From Rhizobiaceae bacterium (GTDB taxonomy: Bacteria; Pseudomonadota; Alphaproteobacteria; Rhizobiales; Rhizobiaceae): a stretch of DNA of 64,000 bases. The position numbers were made by a program, and so were the translations under genes. The stretch is from contig JAMLJA010000008.1 of NCBI GenBank assembly GCA_023953905.1, positions 108,553 to 172,552 on the forward strand, given 5' to 3'. The notes under the pieces are model-generated. The model saw only the letters and a program-made list of their open reading frames with translations. It was not told the DNA's origin and made no database searches. This document shows, piece after piece, positions 26,031 through 35,359 of the stretch (position 1 is the stretch's first letter; each line of letters opens with the position of its first letter).

Positions 26031-26855
26031 ATGCGTCGTCGTTTCGGTACATTCGAACCTCATGGACGCGGAGGCCCCCGCATCCGCGAAATCCCCATCC
26101 GGATGCTGTTTCCGAACGTGATCACCGTGCTTGCCATTTGCGCAGGGCTGACCGGTATCCGTTTGGCCTTTGAAAACAAGTTCGAGATGGCGGTCACGAT
26201 GGTGCTCATCGCAGCCTTTCTCGACGGCATCGATGGGCGGATGGCGCGGGCGCTCAAGGCGACATCGCGCTTTGGCGCTCAGATGGATTCGCTTGCCGAT
26301 ATCGTCAATTTCGGCGCTGCGCCTGCGATGGTCATCTATGCGTTTCTGCTGGATGGAACCGGGCCGTTGGGCTGGATCTCTGCGCTGGTATTCGCCATAG
26401 CCTGCGGACTTCGGCTGGCTCGCTTTAACGTGCTCGATGAAGATCTGATCGAGCGTCCCGCCTGGCAGGGCGAGTATTTCGTCGGCATTCCCGCGCCTGC
26501 TGGCGCTTTGCTGGTACTTTTGCCGACCTATCTGGTCTTCAACGGCATTGTGCCCAGTCCGGCCTATGCCTTCGGAAGCGCCATCTTCACCATTCTTGTT
26601 GCGCTCCTGATGGTCAGCCGCCTGCCGGTGTGGTCGGGCAAGACGATGGGTCAGCGCATTCCGCGAGACTATTTTCCGCTGATCATCATGGCTGTGATGA
26701 TCTATGTCCTGCTGCTTGTGAACTATCCATGGATCACGCTTACGGTGTCCGCGGCCACCTATCTGGTGTTTCTGCCCTTCAGTGCACGCGCCTATTCCAG
26801 ACGTGCGCGCGTCGAGGAAGTGAAGGACCAGATGGCCGAGCAGCCAAAAGCTTAA
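26031..26855 (+). CDS. pssA: CDP-diacylglycerol-serine O-phosphatidyltransferase
   Basis: 274-residue membrane enzyme with the CDP-alcohol phosphatidyltransferase signature near residues 64-92: DGIDGRMAR, eight residues, then GAQMDSLAD. About eight transmembrane helices are visible. It makes phosphatidylserine from CDP-diacylglycerol and serine, the step before Psd. I use the ATG at 26031, which has GAGGTCGGG before it and leaves a seven-base gap after psd; an earlier in-frame ATG would overlap psd heavily. The convergent EamA gene ends seven bases beyond it. Confidence 0.95.
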   Translation: MRRRFGTFEPHGRGGPRIREIPIRMLFPNVITVLAICAGLTGIRLAFENKFEMAVTMVLIAAFLDGIDGRMARALKATSRFGAQMDSLADIVNFGAAPAMVIYAFLLDGTGPLGWISALVFAIACGLRLARFNVLDEDLIERPAWQGEYFVGIPAPAGALLVLLPTYLVFNGIVPSPAYAFGSAIFTILVALLMVSRLPVWSGKTMGQRIPRDYFPLIIMAVMIYVLLLVNYPWITLTVSAATYLVFLPFSARAYSRRARVEEVKDQMAEQPKA

Positions 26856-26862
26856 GGCGTGA

Positions 26863-27750
26863 TCAGGCGCGTAGTCGCCGTCTCTCTGCATTCACCATGA
26901 TCGCGCCCGCGACGATGATCAGTGCAGCACCGACAAAAACGGCTGGCCTGGGCACATCAGCCCAGATCAGATAGCCGAACAGAAACGCCCATATCAGCGC
27001 CGCATATTCGAAGCCGGCGATCACGGAGGCGTCTGCGCGCTTCATTCCCTCGAACATCGCATACTGACCAAACCCGCCAGTCACGCCGACGGCCAACAGC
27101 ATCAGCCATGCCGATGGTGAAGGCGTCTCCCACACTGCGATCATGGGAATAGCGGAGCCCGCGAGGAAGAAGAGGTTGGTCAATACCACCTGCACGACGG
27201 TCTTCTCGCGTAGCGCGGTCATGCGCACGAGAATGACTGAGAGTGCCCAGAAGGTCGCCGCCGCAAGGACCATGGCCACGGGCCAGGAGAATCCCACGCC
27301 GGTCGGATCACAGGCGATGAACACCCCCACAAAGCCGGTGAGCACGGCAATCCACCTCATGGCAGGCACGCGCTCTCCGAGCATCAGGATCGAAAGTATG
27401 GTGACGATCACGGGCGCTGCGAAATATATCGTCGTGAGCTCGGCAAGCGGTAGCCATCTGGCGGCATTGTAGAAGCAGAGCCATGCGGCAAACATGACAA
27501 GGCCGCGAAAAACCATCGGCTTCAGCGTAGGCGATCGCAGGGATTCCCCTATGATCGAATGGCCGCCGAACGCCATGCAACCGCCCAGCACCACCACGCT
27601 TCGAAAGAACATGACTTGCCAGACGCTGAATGTCTCCACCAGCAGCTTGATGATCGCGTCCTGACCGGAAAACAAGAAATATGAGAGGTTCGTCAGCCAG
27701 ATGCCGAGGATGACGATCTTTCGTGTTTCCGAGCTGGCGAGAGCTGACAT
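26863..27750 (-). CDS. EamA family (drug/metabolite) transporter
   Basis: 295 residues with ten predicted helices arranged as two EamA halves (about 15-145 and 155-285). Conserved features are FFRSVVVLGG near 48, IYFAAPVIVTILSILMLGER near 108 and FEYAALIWAFLFGYLIWAD near 246. It is an inner-membrane permease of unknown substrate. It lies 142 bases after the SDR gene on the same strand, so could be co-transcribed or have its own promoter. Confidence 0.88.
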   Translation of the reverse strand: MSALASSETRKIVILGIWLTNLSYFLFSGQDAIIKLLVETFSVWQVMFFRSVVVLGGCMAFGGHSIIGESLRSPTLKPMVFRGLVMFAAWLCFYNAARWLPLAELTTIYFAAPVIVTILSILMLGERVPAMRWIAVLTGFVGVFIACDPTGVGFSWPVAMVLAAATFWALSVILVRMTALREKTVVQVVLTNLFFLAGSAIPMIAVWETPSPSAWLMLLAVGVTGGFGQYAMFEGMKRADASVIAGFEYAALIWAFLFGYLIWADVPRPAVFVGAALIIVAGAIMVNAERRRLRA

Positions 27751-27892
27751 GTCGGTTTCCGGCGCCTGTCTCGCGAAAGCGATCCGGCTTCAACCTCGAT
27801 GCCACGGGAAATGCCACCGCTGCAAACACCAGACGACATTCACCGATTGGTGCAATAGACCAAACTCAAAGACGCCAGCCGATCTCAGCGAT

Positions 27893-28639
27893 CTACTGGG
27901 GCAGGCGATGACTGACAAAGCGATCGTCCATTGCCTGGTAGATCTTTCCAGTCTCGGTCAGCGCTGGGTCAGCGAGACGCAGAATCTTCCGCGCAACCTC
28001 GGAAGGATGCTTCACTGTGTTCGGATCTTCCCCGGGCATCGCTTGCGCCCGCATCGCGGTGCGCGTGCGCGCAGGATCAAAACAGTTCACCCTCAGAGGC
28101 ATGTTCTGGGTCTCTTCGGCCCATGATCGCGTCAGCACCTCGACAGCGGCCTTTGATGCGGCGTAAGGGGCCCAGAATGCGCGCGCAGTCTGCGCAACGC
28201 TGGATGTCAGCGTGATGGCACGTCCCGCATCTGAGAGACGCAGAAGCGGGTCCACTGACCGGATCAGCCGCCATGTGGCAGTCACGTTGATATTCATAAC
28301 ACGCTCGAAGACCTTGGCTTCGACATGCCCGATCGGTGCAATGACGCCGAGGATCGCCGCATTGGCAACCAAGACGTCGAGCTTGCCCCACCTTTCGTGG
28401 ATTGCCCCGCCCAGGCGGTCGATACCTTCCATGTCCGAAAGATCGAGAGGCACCAGCGTGGCGTTTCCTCCGAACGATTTTATCTCGTCATCGAGCTCTT
28501 CGAGCCCTCCAACCGTTCGGGCAACCGCCACGACATGCGCACCTGCCTCAGCCAGATACTTCGCGGTAAAATAGCCGATGCCGCGGGAGGCACCTGTGAC
28601 AAGCGCGATGCGCCCGGAAAGATCAGGAAACGTCAACAT
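27893..28639 (-). CDS. SDR family NAD(P)-dependent oxidoreductase
   Basis: 248-residue classical short-chain dehydrogenase. The cofactor loop is TGASRGIG at 15-22, NAAILG near 92, the catalytic Ser is in TLTSSVAQTA near 145 and YAASKAA is near 160. The C-terminal region (DPARTRTAMRAQAMPGEDP) resembles YciK-like SDRs. The substrate is unknown. It follows purF by 81 bases on the same strand, an arrangement I associate with Rhizobiales. Confidence 0.9.
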   Translation of the reverse strand: MLTFPDLSGRIALVTGASRGIGYFTAKYLAEAGAHVVAVARTVGGLEELDDEIKSFGGNATLVPLDLSDMEGIDRLGGAIHERWGKLDVLVANAAILGVIAPIGHVEAKVFERVMNINVTATWRLIRSVDPLLRLSDAGRAITLTSSVAQTARAFWAPYAASKAAVEVLTRSWAEETQNMPLRVNCFDPARTRTAMRAQAMPGEDPNTVKHPSEVARKILRLADPALTETGKIYQAMDDRFVSHRLPQ

Positions 28640-28720
28640 TCAGCCTTCCAATTGCGGGTATGCCCTTATCGTGCGGTCGCGCGGAAGCAAATCCGCGCGG
28701 CCTGGATAGCGGAACTTGGG

Positions 28721-30193
28721 CTATTGCCCGCCGGCTGCCAGCAATGACAGCGTGCGCACATTGTCCGCCACACCCTCATGGTCAGTGAGTTGCGTCGGAT
28801 ATTGGGTGGAGAAACACGCATCGCAGAATTGCGGCGAGTCTGCATCACGCCCGTTCTCGCCGACTGCACGATAAAGTCCGTCGAGCGAGAGGAAACCAAG
28901 TGAATCCACGCGGATGAAGTCCGCCATTTCCTCGATTGACATGCGCGACGCGAGTAGCTTTGCAGTTTCCGGCGTGTCCACACCGTAGAAGCATGATGCA
29001 CGGGTCGGAGGGGAAGCAATCCGCATGTGAACTTCGCGGGCGCCTGCCTCGCGAACCATTTGCACGATCTTCTGACTTGTCGTGCCGCGAACGATCGAAT
29101 CATCCACCAGCACGACACGTTTGCCTTCAAGCATGCGTCTGTTGGCATTGTGTTTGAGCTTCACGCCCATATGACGGATCGAATCCGTCGGCTGGATGAA
29201 GGTCCGTCCTACATAATGATTGCGGATGATGCCGAGCTCGAAGGGCAGGGCGGCCGCCTGCGCGAAACCTATTGCCGCCGGCGTACCCGAATCCGGCACA
29301 GGCACGACGATATCGGCATCGACCGGGTTCTCGCGAGCCAATTCCTCACCGATCCGCTTGCGCACGTCATAGACGTTGCGCCCTTCGACGCTGGAATCGG
29401 GACGCGCAAAATAAACATACTCGAAGACACAGAAGCGCGATTTCTGGGGCTCGAACGGGAACACGCTCTCAATGCCCTTCGATGTGACGATCACCATTTC
29501 ACCTGGCTTCAGATCGCGCACAAAGCGCGCTCCTATAATGTCGAGCGCGCAGGTCTCCGATGCGAGGATCCAAGCCCCGTCAAGGTCGCCGAGCACCAGA
29601 GGACGAATGCCGAGCGGATCGCGGCAGCCGATCAGTTTTTTCGAGGTCAGCGCTACAAGCGAGAACGCGCCTTCGAGTTGTCGCACTGCTTCGATGAAGC
29701 GTGAATTGACATCGCGCTCCTTGCTCGTGGCGACGAGGTGGAGAATGGTCTCCGTATCCGACGTCGACGAGAAGATCGCGCCGTCTTTCTGCAGGCGGCG
29801 CTGAACGGTCATCGCATTTGTGATATTGCCGTTATGCGCGATCGCGAGGCCGCCATCGGCGAGTTCCGCAAAGAAGGGCTGAACATTGCGCAGGCCCGCA
29901 CCACCCGTCGTGGCATAACGCGTATGGCCGATTGCGCGTGTGCCCTTCAGGCGTTCGATCACCGATTGCTTGGTAAAGGTATCGCCAATCAGGCCGACGT
30001 GACGTTCGACATGAAACTGGGTCTCGTCGAATGAAACGATGCCGGCGGCTTCCTGACCTCGATGTTGGAGGGCATGCAGCCCGAGCGTCACAATCGCGGC
30101 GGCATCCTGCCTTCCGAAAATGCCGAACACGCCGCATTCGTCATGGAAATGGTCATCGGCCTCGGCCGAAAGCACGTCGATTGCGTCTGACAT
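28721..30193 (-). CDS. purF: Amidophosphoribosyltransferase
   Basis: 490 residues. A 19-residue propeptide precedes Cys20 (CGVFGIFG), the N-terminal nucleophile that takes ammonia from glutamine. The class II glutaminase domain covers about 20-250. The phosphoribosyltransferase domain carries the PRPP loop VVLVDDSIVRGTTS near 363. It commits PRPP to purine synthesis. It is 58 bases downstream of cvpA, the same neighbour as in many proteobacteria. Confidence 0.97.
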   Translation of the reverse strand: MSDAIDVLSAEADDHFHDECGVFGIFGRQDAAAIVTLGLHALQHRGQEAAGIVSFDETQFHVERHVGLIGDTFTKQSVIERLKGTRAIGHTRYATTGGAGLRNVQPFFAELADGGLAIAHNGNITNAMTVQRRLQKDGAIFSSTSDTETILHLVATSKERDVNSRFIEAVRQLEGAFSLVALTSKKLIGCRDPLGIRPLVLGDLDGAWILASETCALDIIGARFVRDLKPGEMVIVTSKGIESVFPFEPQKSRFCVFEYVYFARPDSSVEGRNVYDVRKRIGEELARENPVDADIVVPVPDSGTPAAIGFAQAAALPFELGIIRNHYVGRTFIQPTDSIRHMGVKLKHNANRRMLEGKRVVLVDDSIVRGTTSQKIVQMVREAGAREVHMRIASPPTRASCFYGVDTPETAKLLASRMSIEEMADFIRVDSLGFLSLDGLYRAVGENGRDADSPQFCDACFSTQYPTQLTDHEGVADNVRTLSLLAAGGQ

Positions 30194-30251
30194 CGCTCAA
30201 TCTCTCGCCCTAAAGCGGCTATATAGTGCGCATTGCCCGGAAGCGCTACGA

Positions 30252-30842
30252 TCAATTGTTTGCCGGCGCCTCTTCAACCGGCGGCGTTGCAGGAGCGCCA
30301 CCTTCGGCAGGTGCCTCTTCGGTCGGCGTGGCACCTGGCGAGAAGCGCTTAAGGATCGAGTTCTCGGGATCTTCAGGCAGAAGCCCCTCCAGATAATTAC
30401 CGATGCTCTCCAGAAGGGGCCGCGACTTCGCTTCCGAAACCCAGGCAGGCGGATTGGTGCCCACCAGCCAGTTGAAGAACATCAACGCGACGGCCACGAC
30501 GAGAACGCCGCGCGCTGCGCCATAGAGAAATCCCAACGTGCGGTCGAGCGCACCGACGCGGCTGTCGATGATGAAGTCGGCGATCTTCATGGTGATCACG
30601 GTCACCACGATAAGCGCGATCACGAAAACGCAAGCCGCAGCCGCAATCATCGCAAGCTGTTCGTTGTCGATATGAGGCCGCACATAGGGCAGAACCGCCG
30701 GATAGAAGAAATATGCTGCAACCGCCGCTGCCGCCCAGGAAGCAATCGAGAGAATTTCGCGCGAGAAGCCTCGCACCATCGCCAGCATTGCCGAGACCAG
30801 GGTGAAGCCGACGAGGATTCCGTCAAGCAGGGTGATCGGCAT
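30252..30842 (-). CDS. cvpA: CvpA family membrane protein
   Basis: 196 residues with four hydrophobic helices (about 5-25, 30-48, 63-87 and 105-125) and the conserved GFSREILSIASWAAAAVAAY pattern near 25-44 and RVGALDRTLGFLYGAARG near 95. The C-terminal 45 residues are Pro/Ala/Glu rich and probably disordered. CvpA is needed for colicin V production and envelope stress tolerance in some bacteria, but its molecular role is not settled. It sits between radA and purF. Confidence 0.93.
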   Translation of the reverse strand: MPITLLDGILVGFTLVSAMLAMVRGFSREILSIASWAAAAVAAYFFYPAVLPYVRPHIDNEQLAMIAAAACVFVIALIVVTVITMKIADFIIDSRVGALDRTLGFLYGAARGVLVVAVALMFFNWLVGTNPPAWVSEAKSRPLLESIGNYLEGLLPEDPENSILKRFSPGATPTEEAPAEGGAPATPPVEEAPANN

Positions 30843-30870
30843 GAATTTGGCCTCGTTCCGACAAACTTCG

Positions 30871-32271
30871 TCAGTCTTCCGGACGGCCGCGTCGAGACCC
30901 GGCTATCCGCGCCACGAGATCGGCCAATGTGGAGGGCTGGTAGGATTTGCCGGCAATGCCTGCAGTCATCTCCTCGGGACCTACAGGCATTACGGCCTGT
31001 GCGAACCCCAGCTTCTCCGCTTCCTTCAACCGCTGTTGCGCATGCGCGACCGGCCTGACCGCCCCCGAAAGGCTGATTTCGCCGAAATAGACGCAATCGG
31101 CGGGCAGGGCAATACCGCTGAGCGACGAGACGAGCGCGGCAGCCACGGCAAGGTCGGCGGCGGGCTCGGAAATGCGATAGCCGCCAGCAACATTGAGGTA
31201 CACGTCGTTGGTCGCGAAACGAACGCCACAGTGCGATTCCAGAACGGCGAGCACCATGGAAAGACGCGCGTTATCCCAGCCAACGACGGCTCTGCGTGGC
31301 GTGCCGAGAGGAGAAGGCGCCACGAGCGCCTGAATCTCCACGAGCACCGGCCGTGTGCCCTCCATTCCAGCGAAAACCGCGGCTCCGGGCGTTTTTGCGT
31401 GCCGTTCGCCAAGAAACAGTTCGGACGGATTGGAAACCTCGCTCAGTCCCTTGTCGGACATTTCGAAAACGCCGATCTCGTCGGTGGGGCCAAAGCGGTT
31501 CTTTACGGTGCGAAGGATCCTGTAGTGGTGCCCGCCTTCGCCCTCGAAATAGAGCACGCCGTCGACCATGTGTTCGACGACGCGGGGGCCGGCGATCTGT
31601 CCGTCCTTCGTCACGTGGCCGACGAGGACGACTGCAGAACCTGTGGATTTCGCGTGTCGGATGACCGCCTGCGCCGATGCGCGAACCTGTGTGACGGTGC
31701 CGGGAGCCGAATCAGCGAGATCTGTCCAGAGGGTCTGGATCGAGTCGAGAATCACAAGGTCAGGCCGCTTGCCTTCGGAAAGCGTCGCCAGAATATCCTC
31801 GACATTCGTCTCTGCGGCCAGTTCGACGGGCGCATTCGATGCACCAAGCCGCTGTGCACGCAGCCGAACCTGCGCCACGGCCTCTTCGCCTGATACGTAT
31901 ACGACCCTGTGGCCCCTGCGCGCCAATGCCGCCGCCGCCTGCATCAGCAGCGTTGACTTTCCGATGCCCGGATCGCCTCCGACCAGCAGCGCCGAGCCAC
32001 GAACGAAGCCGCCTCCCGTTGCGCGGTCCAGTTCGGCAATCCCGGACGCGATCCGCGGCGCATCCTCGATCTCTCCATCAAGGGAGGCGAGGGCGACGGG
32101 CCGTCCCTTACGCCGCGATCGGAGGCCCGCTGGTCCACCCCCGATGCCGTTACCCGAGGTTCCTTCCTCGACGATTGTATTCCATTCGCCGCACGAATCG
32201 CATTTGCCTGCCCAGCGGGTGGTAACCGCGCCGCAGGATTGGCAGATGAAGGAGGTTCTGTTCTTCGCCAT
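30871..32271 (-). CDS. radA: DNA repair protein RadA (Sms)
   Basis: 466 residues. A zinc finger uses Cys10, Cys13, Cys24 and Cys27; the RecA-like ATPase has Walker A GGDPGIGKST at 98-107; and the KNRFG motif near 256 is unique to RadA. The C-terminal Lon-like domain includes the VYFGEISLSGAVRPV pattern. RadA drives branch migration during recombination repair. It starts 27 bases after dnaB ends, with no gene between them. Confidence 0.97.
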   Translation of the reverse strand: MAKNRTSFICQSCGAVTTRWAGKCDSCGEWNTIVEEGTSGNGIGGGPAGLRSRRKGRPVALASLDGEIEDAPRIASGIAELDRATGGGFVRGSALLVGGDPGIGKSTLLMQAAAALARRGHRVVYVSGEEAVAQVRLRAQRLGASNAPVELAAETNVEDILATLSEGKRPDLVILDSIQTLWTDLADSAPGTVTQVRASAQAVIRHAKSTGSAVVLVGHVTKDGQIAGPRVVEHMVDGVLYFEGEGGHHYRILRTVKNRFGPTDEIGVFEMSDKGLSEVSNPSELFLGERHAKTPGAAVFAGMEGTRPVLVEIQALVAPSPLGTPRRAVVGWDNARLSMVLAVLESHCGVRFATNDVYLNVAGGYRISEPAADLAVAAALVSSLSGIALPADCVYFGEISLSGAVRPVAHAQQRLKEAEKLGFAQAVMPVGPEEMTAGIAGKSYQPSTLADLVARIAGSRRGRPED

Positions 32272-32298
32272 GTCGTGTTCGGTGGCCTTTCGGGCGGC

Positions 32299-33789
32299 CT
32301 ACTCGAAACGCTCCGGCAGTTGATAGTCTTCCGCAAGATCGAAGAAGCGGGTGAATTCGCCCTGAAAGCCGAGAGGGACGGTTCCGGTAGGACCATGGCG
32401 CTGCTTGGCAACGATGATTTCCGACTTGCCGCGCGCGTCGTTCATTTCGCCTTCCCACTTGATGTATTCGTCGGTGCCCGGCTTCGGCTCCTTGTTCTTG
32501 AGGTAGTATTCCTCGCGGTAGACGAAAAGCACCACATCGGCGTCCTGCTCGATCGAACCGGATTCACGCAAATCCGAGAGCTGGGGGCGCTTGTCGTCAC
32601 GGCTTTCCACCTGTCGCGAAAGCTGAGACAGAGCGATGATGGGCACGGAGAGCTCCTTGGCCAGCGCCTTCAGCCCGGTCGTGATCTCCGTGATTTCCTG
32701 AACGCGATTCTGCGATGATTTCGAGCTGGAACCCTGCATCAGCTGGACATAGTCGATCACAATGACGTCGAGCCCGCGCTGGCGCTTCAACCGTCGTGCG
32801 CGTGCGGCAAGCTGCGCAATCGAAATACCACCGGTCGCGTCGATGAATAGGGGAAGCTTCTGCATTGTCTGAGAGCAGGCGACCAGCTTCTCGAAATCCA
32901 TCTCCGTTATTTCACCGCGTCGAATCTTCGACGACGGGATTTCCGTCTGCTCGGATATGATACGCGTTGCGAGCTGTTCGGACGACATTTCGAGCGAGAA
33001 AAAGCCGACCACGCCGCCACTCGCCGCCTTGAACGTGCCATCGGCCTGAGGCGCCGGCTCATACGCATTGGCGATGTGAAACGCCATGTTGGTCGCGAAC
33101 GACGTCTTGCCCATACCAGGGCGTCCGGCGATGATAATGAGATCGGACGGCTGCAGGCCACCCATGCGCTTGTCGAGACTCCGAAAGCCGCTCGCGATAC
33201 CCGACAGATGGCCGTCGCGCATATAGGCAGCGTTGGCCATGTCGACGGCCGTTCTGACGGCGTCGTTGAAACTCTCGAAACCGCCATCGTAGCGACCGGT
33301 CTCGGCCAGTTCGAACAGTCTTCGCTCCGCATCCTCGATCTGCTCGCGAGGCGACATGTCGACCGGCGCATCATAGGCGATGTTGACCATGTCTTCGCCG
33401 ACAGTGATCAGCGCCCTGCGCGTCGCCAGATCGTAGATGGCGCGCCCGTAGTCGACCGCATTGATTACGGTAACTGCCTCGGCAGCCAGGCGAACCAGAT
33501 AATGCGCGACGGTGATTTCCCCGACCTTCTCGTCGGCGGGCACGAAGGTCTTGAGCGTGATCGGCGTCGCGATCTTGCCCATCCGGATCAGTTCCGAAGC
33601 GACCTCGAAGATTCGGCGATGCAGAGGCTCGTAGAAATGTTGCGCCTTGAGAAAGTCCGACACGCGATAAAACGCGTCATTGTTGACGAGGATGGCGCCA
33701 AGAAGCGCCTGTTCTGCTTCAATGTTGTTGGGCGCCTCACGATGGAGGGGCGTTTCCGCTACACTGAATTTTCGCGCTGCTTCAGCCAT
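32299..33789 (-). CDS. dnaB: Replicative DNA helicase DnaB
   Basis: 496 residues: an N-terminal primase-binding domain (NIEAEQALLGAIL near 22), a linker, then the RecA-like motor with Walker A GRPGMGKTS near 224, Walker B DVIVIDYVQLMQG near 340 and an Arg finger region near 475. It is a hexameric helicase that opens the replication fork. It heads the minus-strand group dnaB-radA-cvpA-purF-SDR. The 198-base region upstream presumably holds its promoter. Confidence 0.97.
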   Translation of the reverse strand: MAEAARKFSVAETPLHREAPNNIEAEQALLGAILVNNDAFYRVSDFLKAQHFYEPLHRRIFEVASELIRMGKIATPITLKTFVPADEKVGEITVAHYLVRLAAEAVTVINAVDYGRAIYDLATRRALITVGEDMVNIAYDAPVDMSPREQIEDAERRLFELAETGRYDGGFESFNDAVRTAVDMANAAYMRDGHLSGIASGFRSLDKRMGGLQPSDLIIIAGRPGMGKTSFATNMAFHIANAYEPAPQADGTFKAASGGVVGFFSLEMSSEQLATRIISEQTEIPSSKIRRGEITEMDFEKLVACSQTMQKLPLFIDATGGISIAQLAARARRLKRQRGLDVIVIDYVQLMQGSSSKSSQNRVQEITEITTGLKALAKELSVPIIALSQLSRQVESRDDKRPQLSDLRESGSIEQDADVVLFVYREEYYLKNKEPKPGTDEYIKWEGEMNDARGKSEIIVAKQRHGPTGTVPLGFQGEFTRFFDLAEDYQLPERFE

Positions 33790-33987
33790 CTTTTACCTGT
33801 TCGATCCGCTCTTGGGGGTAGCAGATGCTGTTTCCTCCGAGGCGATTTTCCACCTGTGCTGCCCGATATTCACAGGTTCGCGCGTCCATCCACAAGCGTT
33901 TGGCGCTCATGTCTGATTCTGGTTGACCAAGCCCAAAACTCTATCGAGTCGGGCTGAACAGAGCAAGAACACCATGTCGATTCGTGC

Positions 33988-34959
33988 TCACTCTGCACCG
34001 GACAATGTGTCACCCCAGTCCGCGCGCCGCGCCTCTCGAAAGGCATCGCCGTTGCGTTTCGTAAACAGGCGCTCGTCGACCTCGCCATTGGTCATGCACA
34101 GCTTGAGACGCAGCTGTCCAGACCCTGTCCGGGGAGGCGCGATCACACGGGGCCCGGTTGCCGGTGCGGGCGACCGGGAGGCCGCGACGTAGATGAATTT
34201 CTCGTCTTCCCATGGAACGTCGCCACTCTTGGTGAGCCGATGGATGCGCGAGCGCGCCACGCGACGCGAAAAATGACACCAGTCCGGTTCACTGATCGGA
34301 CAGGAATTTTGATGCGGGCAGGGCGCCACGATATGAGCGCCCGCGGCAATGAGCGGGTCACGAACGGCAAGAATGCGTTTCCAGCCCGCCGGGGTTCCCG
34401 GCTCGATCACAATCAGGCATTGCGACGTCAGTTTCCACAGCCGCGCGATGAGGGGGCCCAAGGCGTTTGCCGGCAGTTCATCAAGGACATAGGCGAGGGT
34501 CACGAGGTCGGCCGCTACAACGCCGCTCAATGGTGAAGTGGCATCTGCGCTGATCCAGCGACCGGCCACGGCATGCTCTTGCGCCAGGCGAATCCCTGCT
34601 TCGCGAGCTGGAACGCTTGCCTCGATCATCGTGGCGTGGTCGATGGTTGGCCAGCAATCCGTTGCGGCCCAGAATGACGTTCCTGGCCCCGCTCCAACAT
34701 CAAGCAGCGAACTTGGCGAAAACTCCGGCAGCCGTTCGCTGGTGGCTTCGAAACTTGTTCGCACGGCGGCATAGGTGGCGGGCAGACGAGCTGCCAGATA
34801 GGCCTTGATCGCCAGTTTCGCATCAAGATGCATCTTTCCGTCGAGCGTTTCGCTTCGATAGCGCGCGGACAGTCGGCTCGCGGCCTGTTGAAGCGAGGCA
34901 AGAGGTTCGCCTGAGAGCATGTCGTCCACGGCGGCGCGAAGGGCGGCGGGTAGCTCCAT
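33988..34959 (-). CDS. Small ribosomal subunit Rsm22 family protein
   Basis: 323 residues with an AdoMet-binding Rossmann segment (LLDVGAGPGTSFWA near 85) and the family's cysteine cluster CPHQNSCPISEPDWCHFSRR near 225-244. This cluster is linked in the mitochondrial relatives to an iron-sulfur centre. Rsm22/METTL17 proteins associate with the small ribosomal subunit and aid its assembly. I place the start at 34959, one base after the stop of ynfA; an open frame continuing upstream lies inside ynfA. Confidence 0.88.
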   Translation of the reverse strand: MELPAALRAAVDDMLSGEPLASLQQAASRLSARYRSETLDGKMHLDAKLAIKAYLAARLPATYAAVRTSFEATSERLPEFSPSSLLDVGAGPGTSFWAATDCWPTIDHATMIEASVPAREAGIRLAQEHAVAGRWISADATSPLSGVVAADLVTLAYVLDELPANALGPLIARLWKLTSQCLIVIEPGTPAGWKRILAVRDPLIAAGAHIVAPCPHQNSCPISEPDWCHFSRRVARSRIHRLTKSGDVPWEDEKFIYVAASRSPAPATGPRVIAPPRTGSGQLRLKLCMTNGEVDERLFTKRNGDAFREARRADWGDTLSGAE

Positions 34960-34960
34960 A

Positions 34961-35284
34961 TCAAACGCTGCGTGGAGCTGCGAAGATGACGGTGGCGCCG
35001 ACCAGACAGATTGCGGCACCCAGGAGGTCCCACCTGTCAGGACGCAAACCTTCCACAATCCAGAGCCAGCCAAGTGACGCGATGATGTATATGCCGCCAT
35101 AGGTCGCATAGGTGCGGCCTGCAGCATCCAGCTCGGCGAGGGACAGCAGCCAGGCAAACAGTGCCAACGATGCCACTCCCGGCATCAGCCAGAAAGCAGA
35201 TTTGTCCAGTCGCCACCACGCCCAGAAGGCAAAGCAGCCGGCTATCTCGGCCAGCGCCGCGGCGCAGAAGAGAACATATGTCAT
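34961..35284 (-). CDS. ynfA: YnfA family (UPF0060) small membrane protein
   Basis: 107 residues with four transmembrane helices. The pattern matches YnfA/UPF0060: [18 protein letters not shown] at 9-26, [20 protein letters not shown] near 56-75 and [17 protein letters not shown] near 81. The fold resembles small multidrug resistance proteins and export of cationic compounds has been proposed for some members. It ends one base before the Rsm22 gene, so the two form a transcription unit. Confidence 0.93.
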   Translation of the reverse strand: MTYVLFCAAALAEIAGCFAFWAWWRLDKSAFWLMPGVASLALFAWLLSLAELDAAGRTYATYGGIYIIASLGWLWIVEGLRPDRWDLLGAAICLVGATVIFAAPRSV

Positions 35285-35359
35285 GAATGATTCCGCATGA
35301 GCGGACTGTCATTCACGCTCACGACAGAAACAAGGATTTTCGGCAAGCGCTGGCCTGCT

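Noticed and set aside
26863..26891. Extended plus/minus frames across pssA and the EamA end
   Set aside because: Shadows of membrane-protein genes with biased composition.
27847..27863. TTGGT-N7-ACCAA inverted repeat upstream of the EamA gene
   Set aside because: Five-base arms are short enough to arise by chance and no regulator gene is adjacent.
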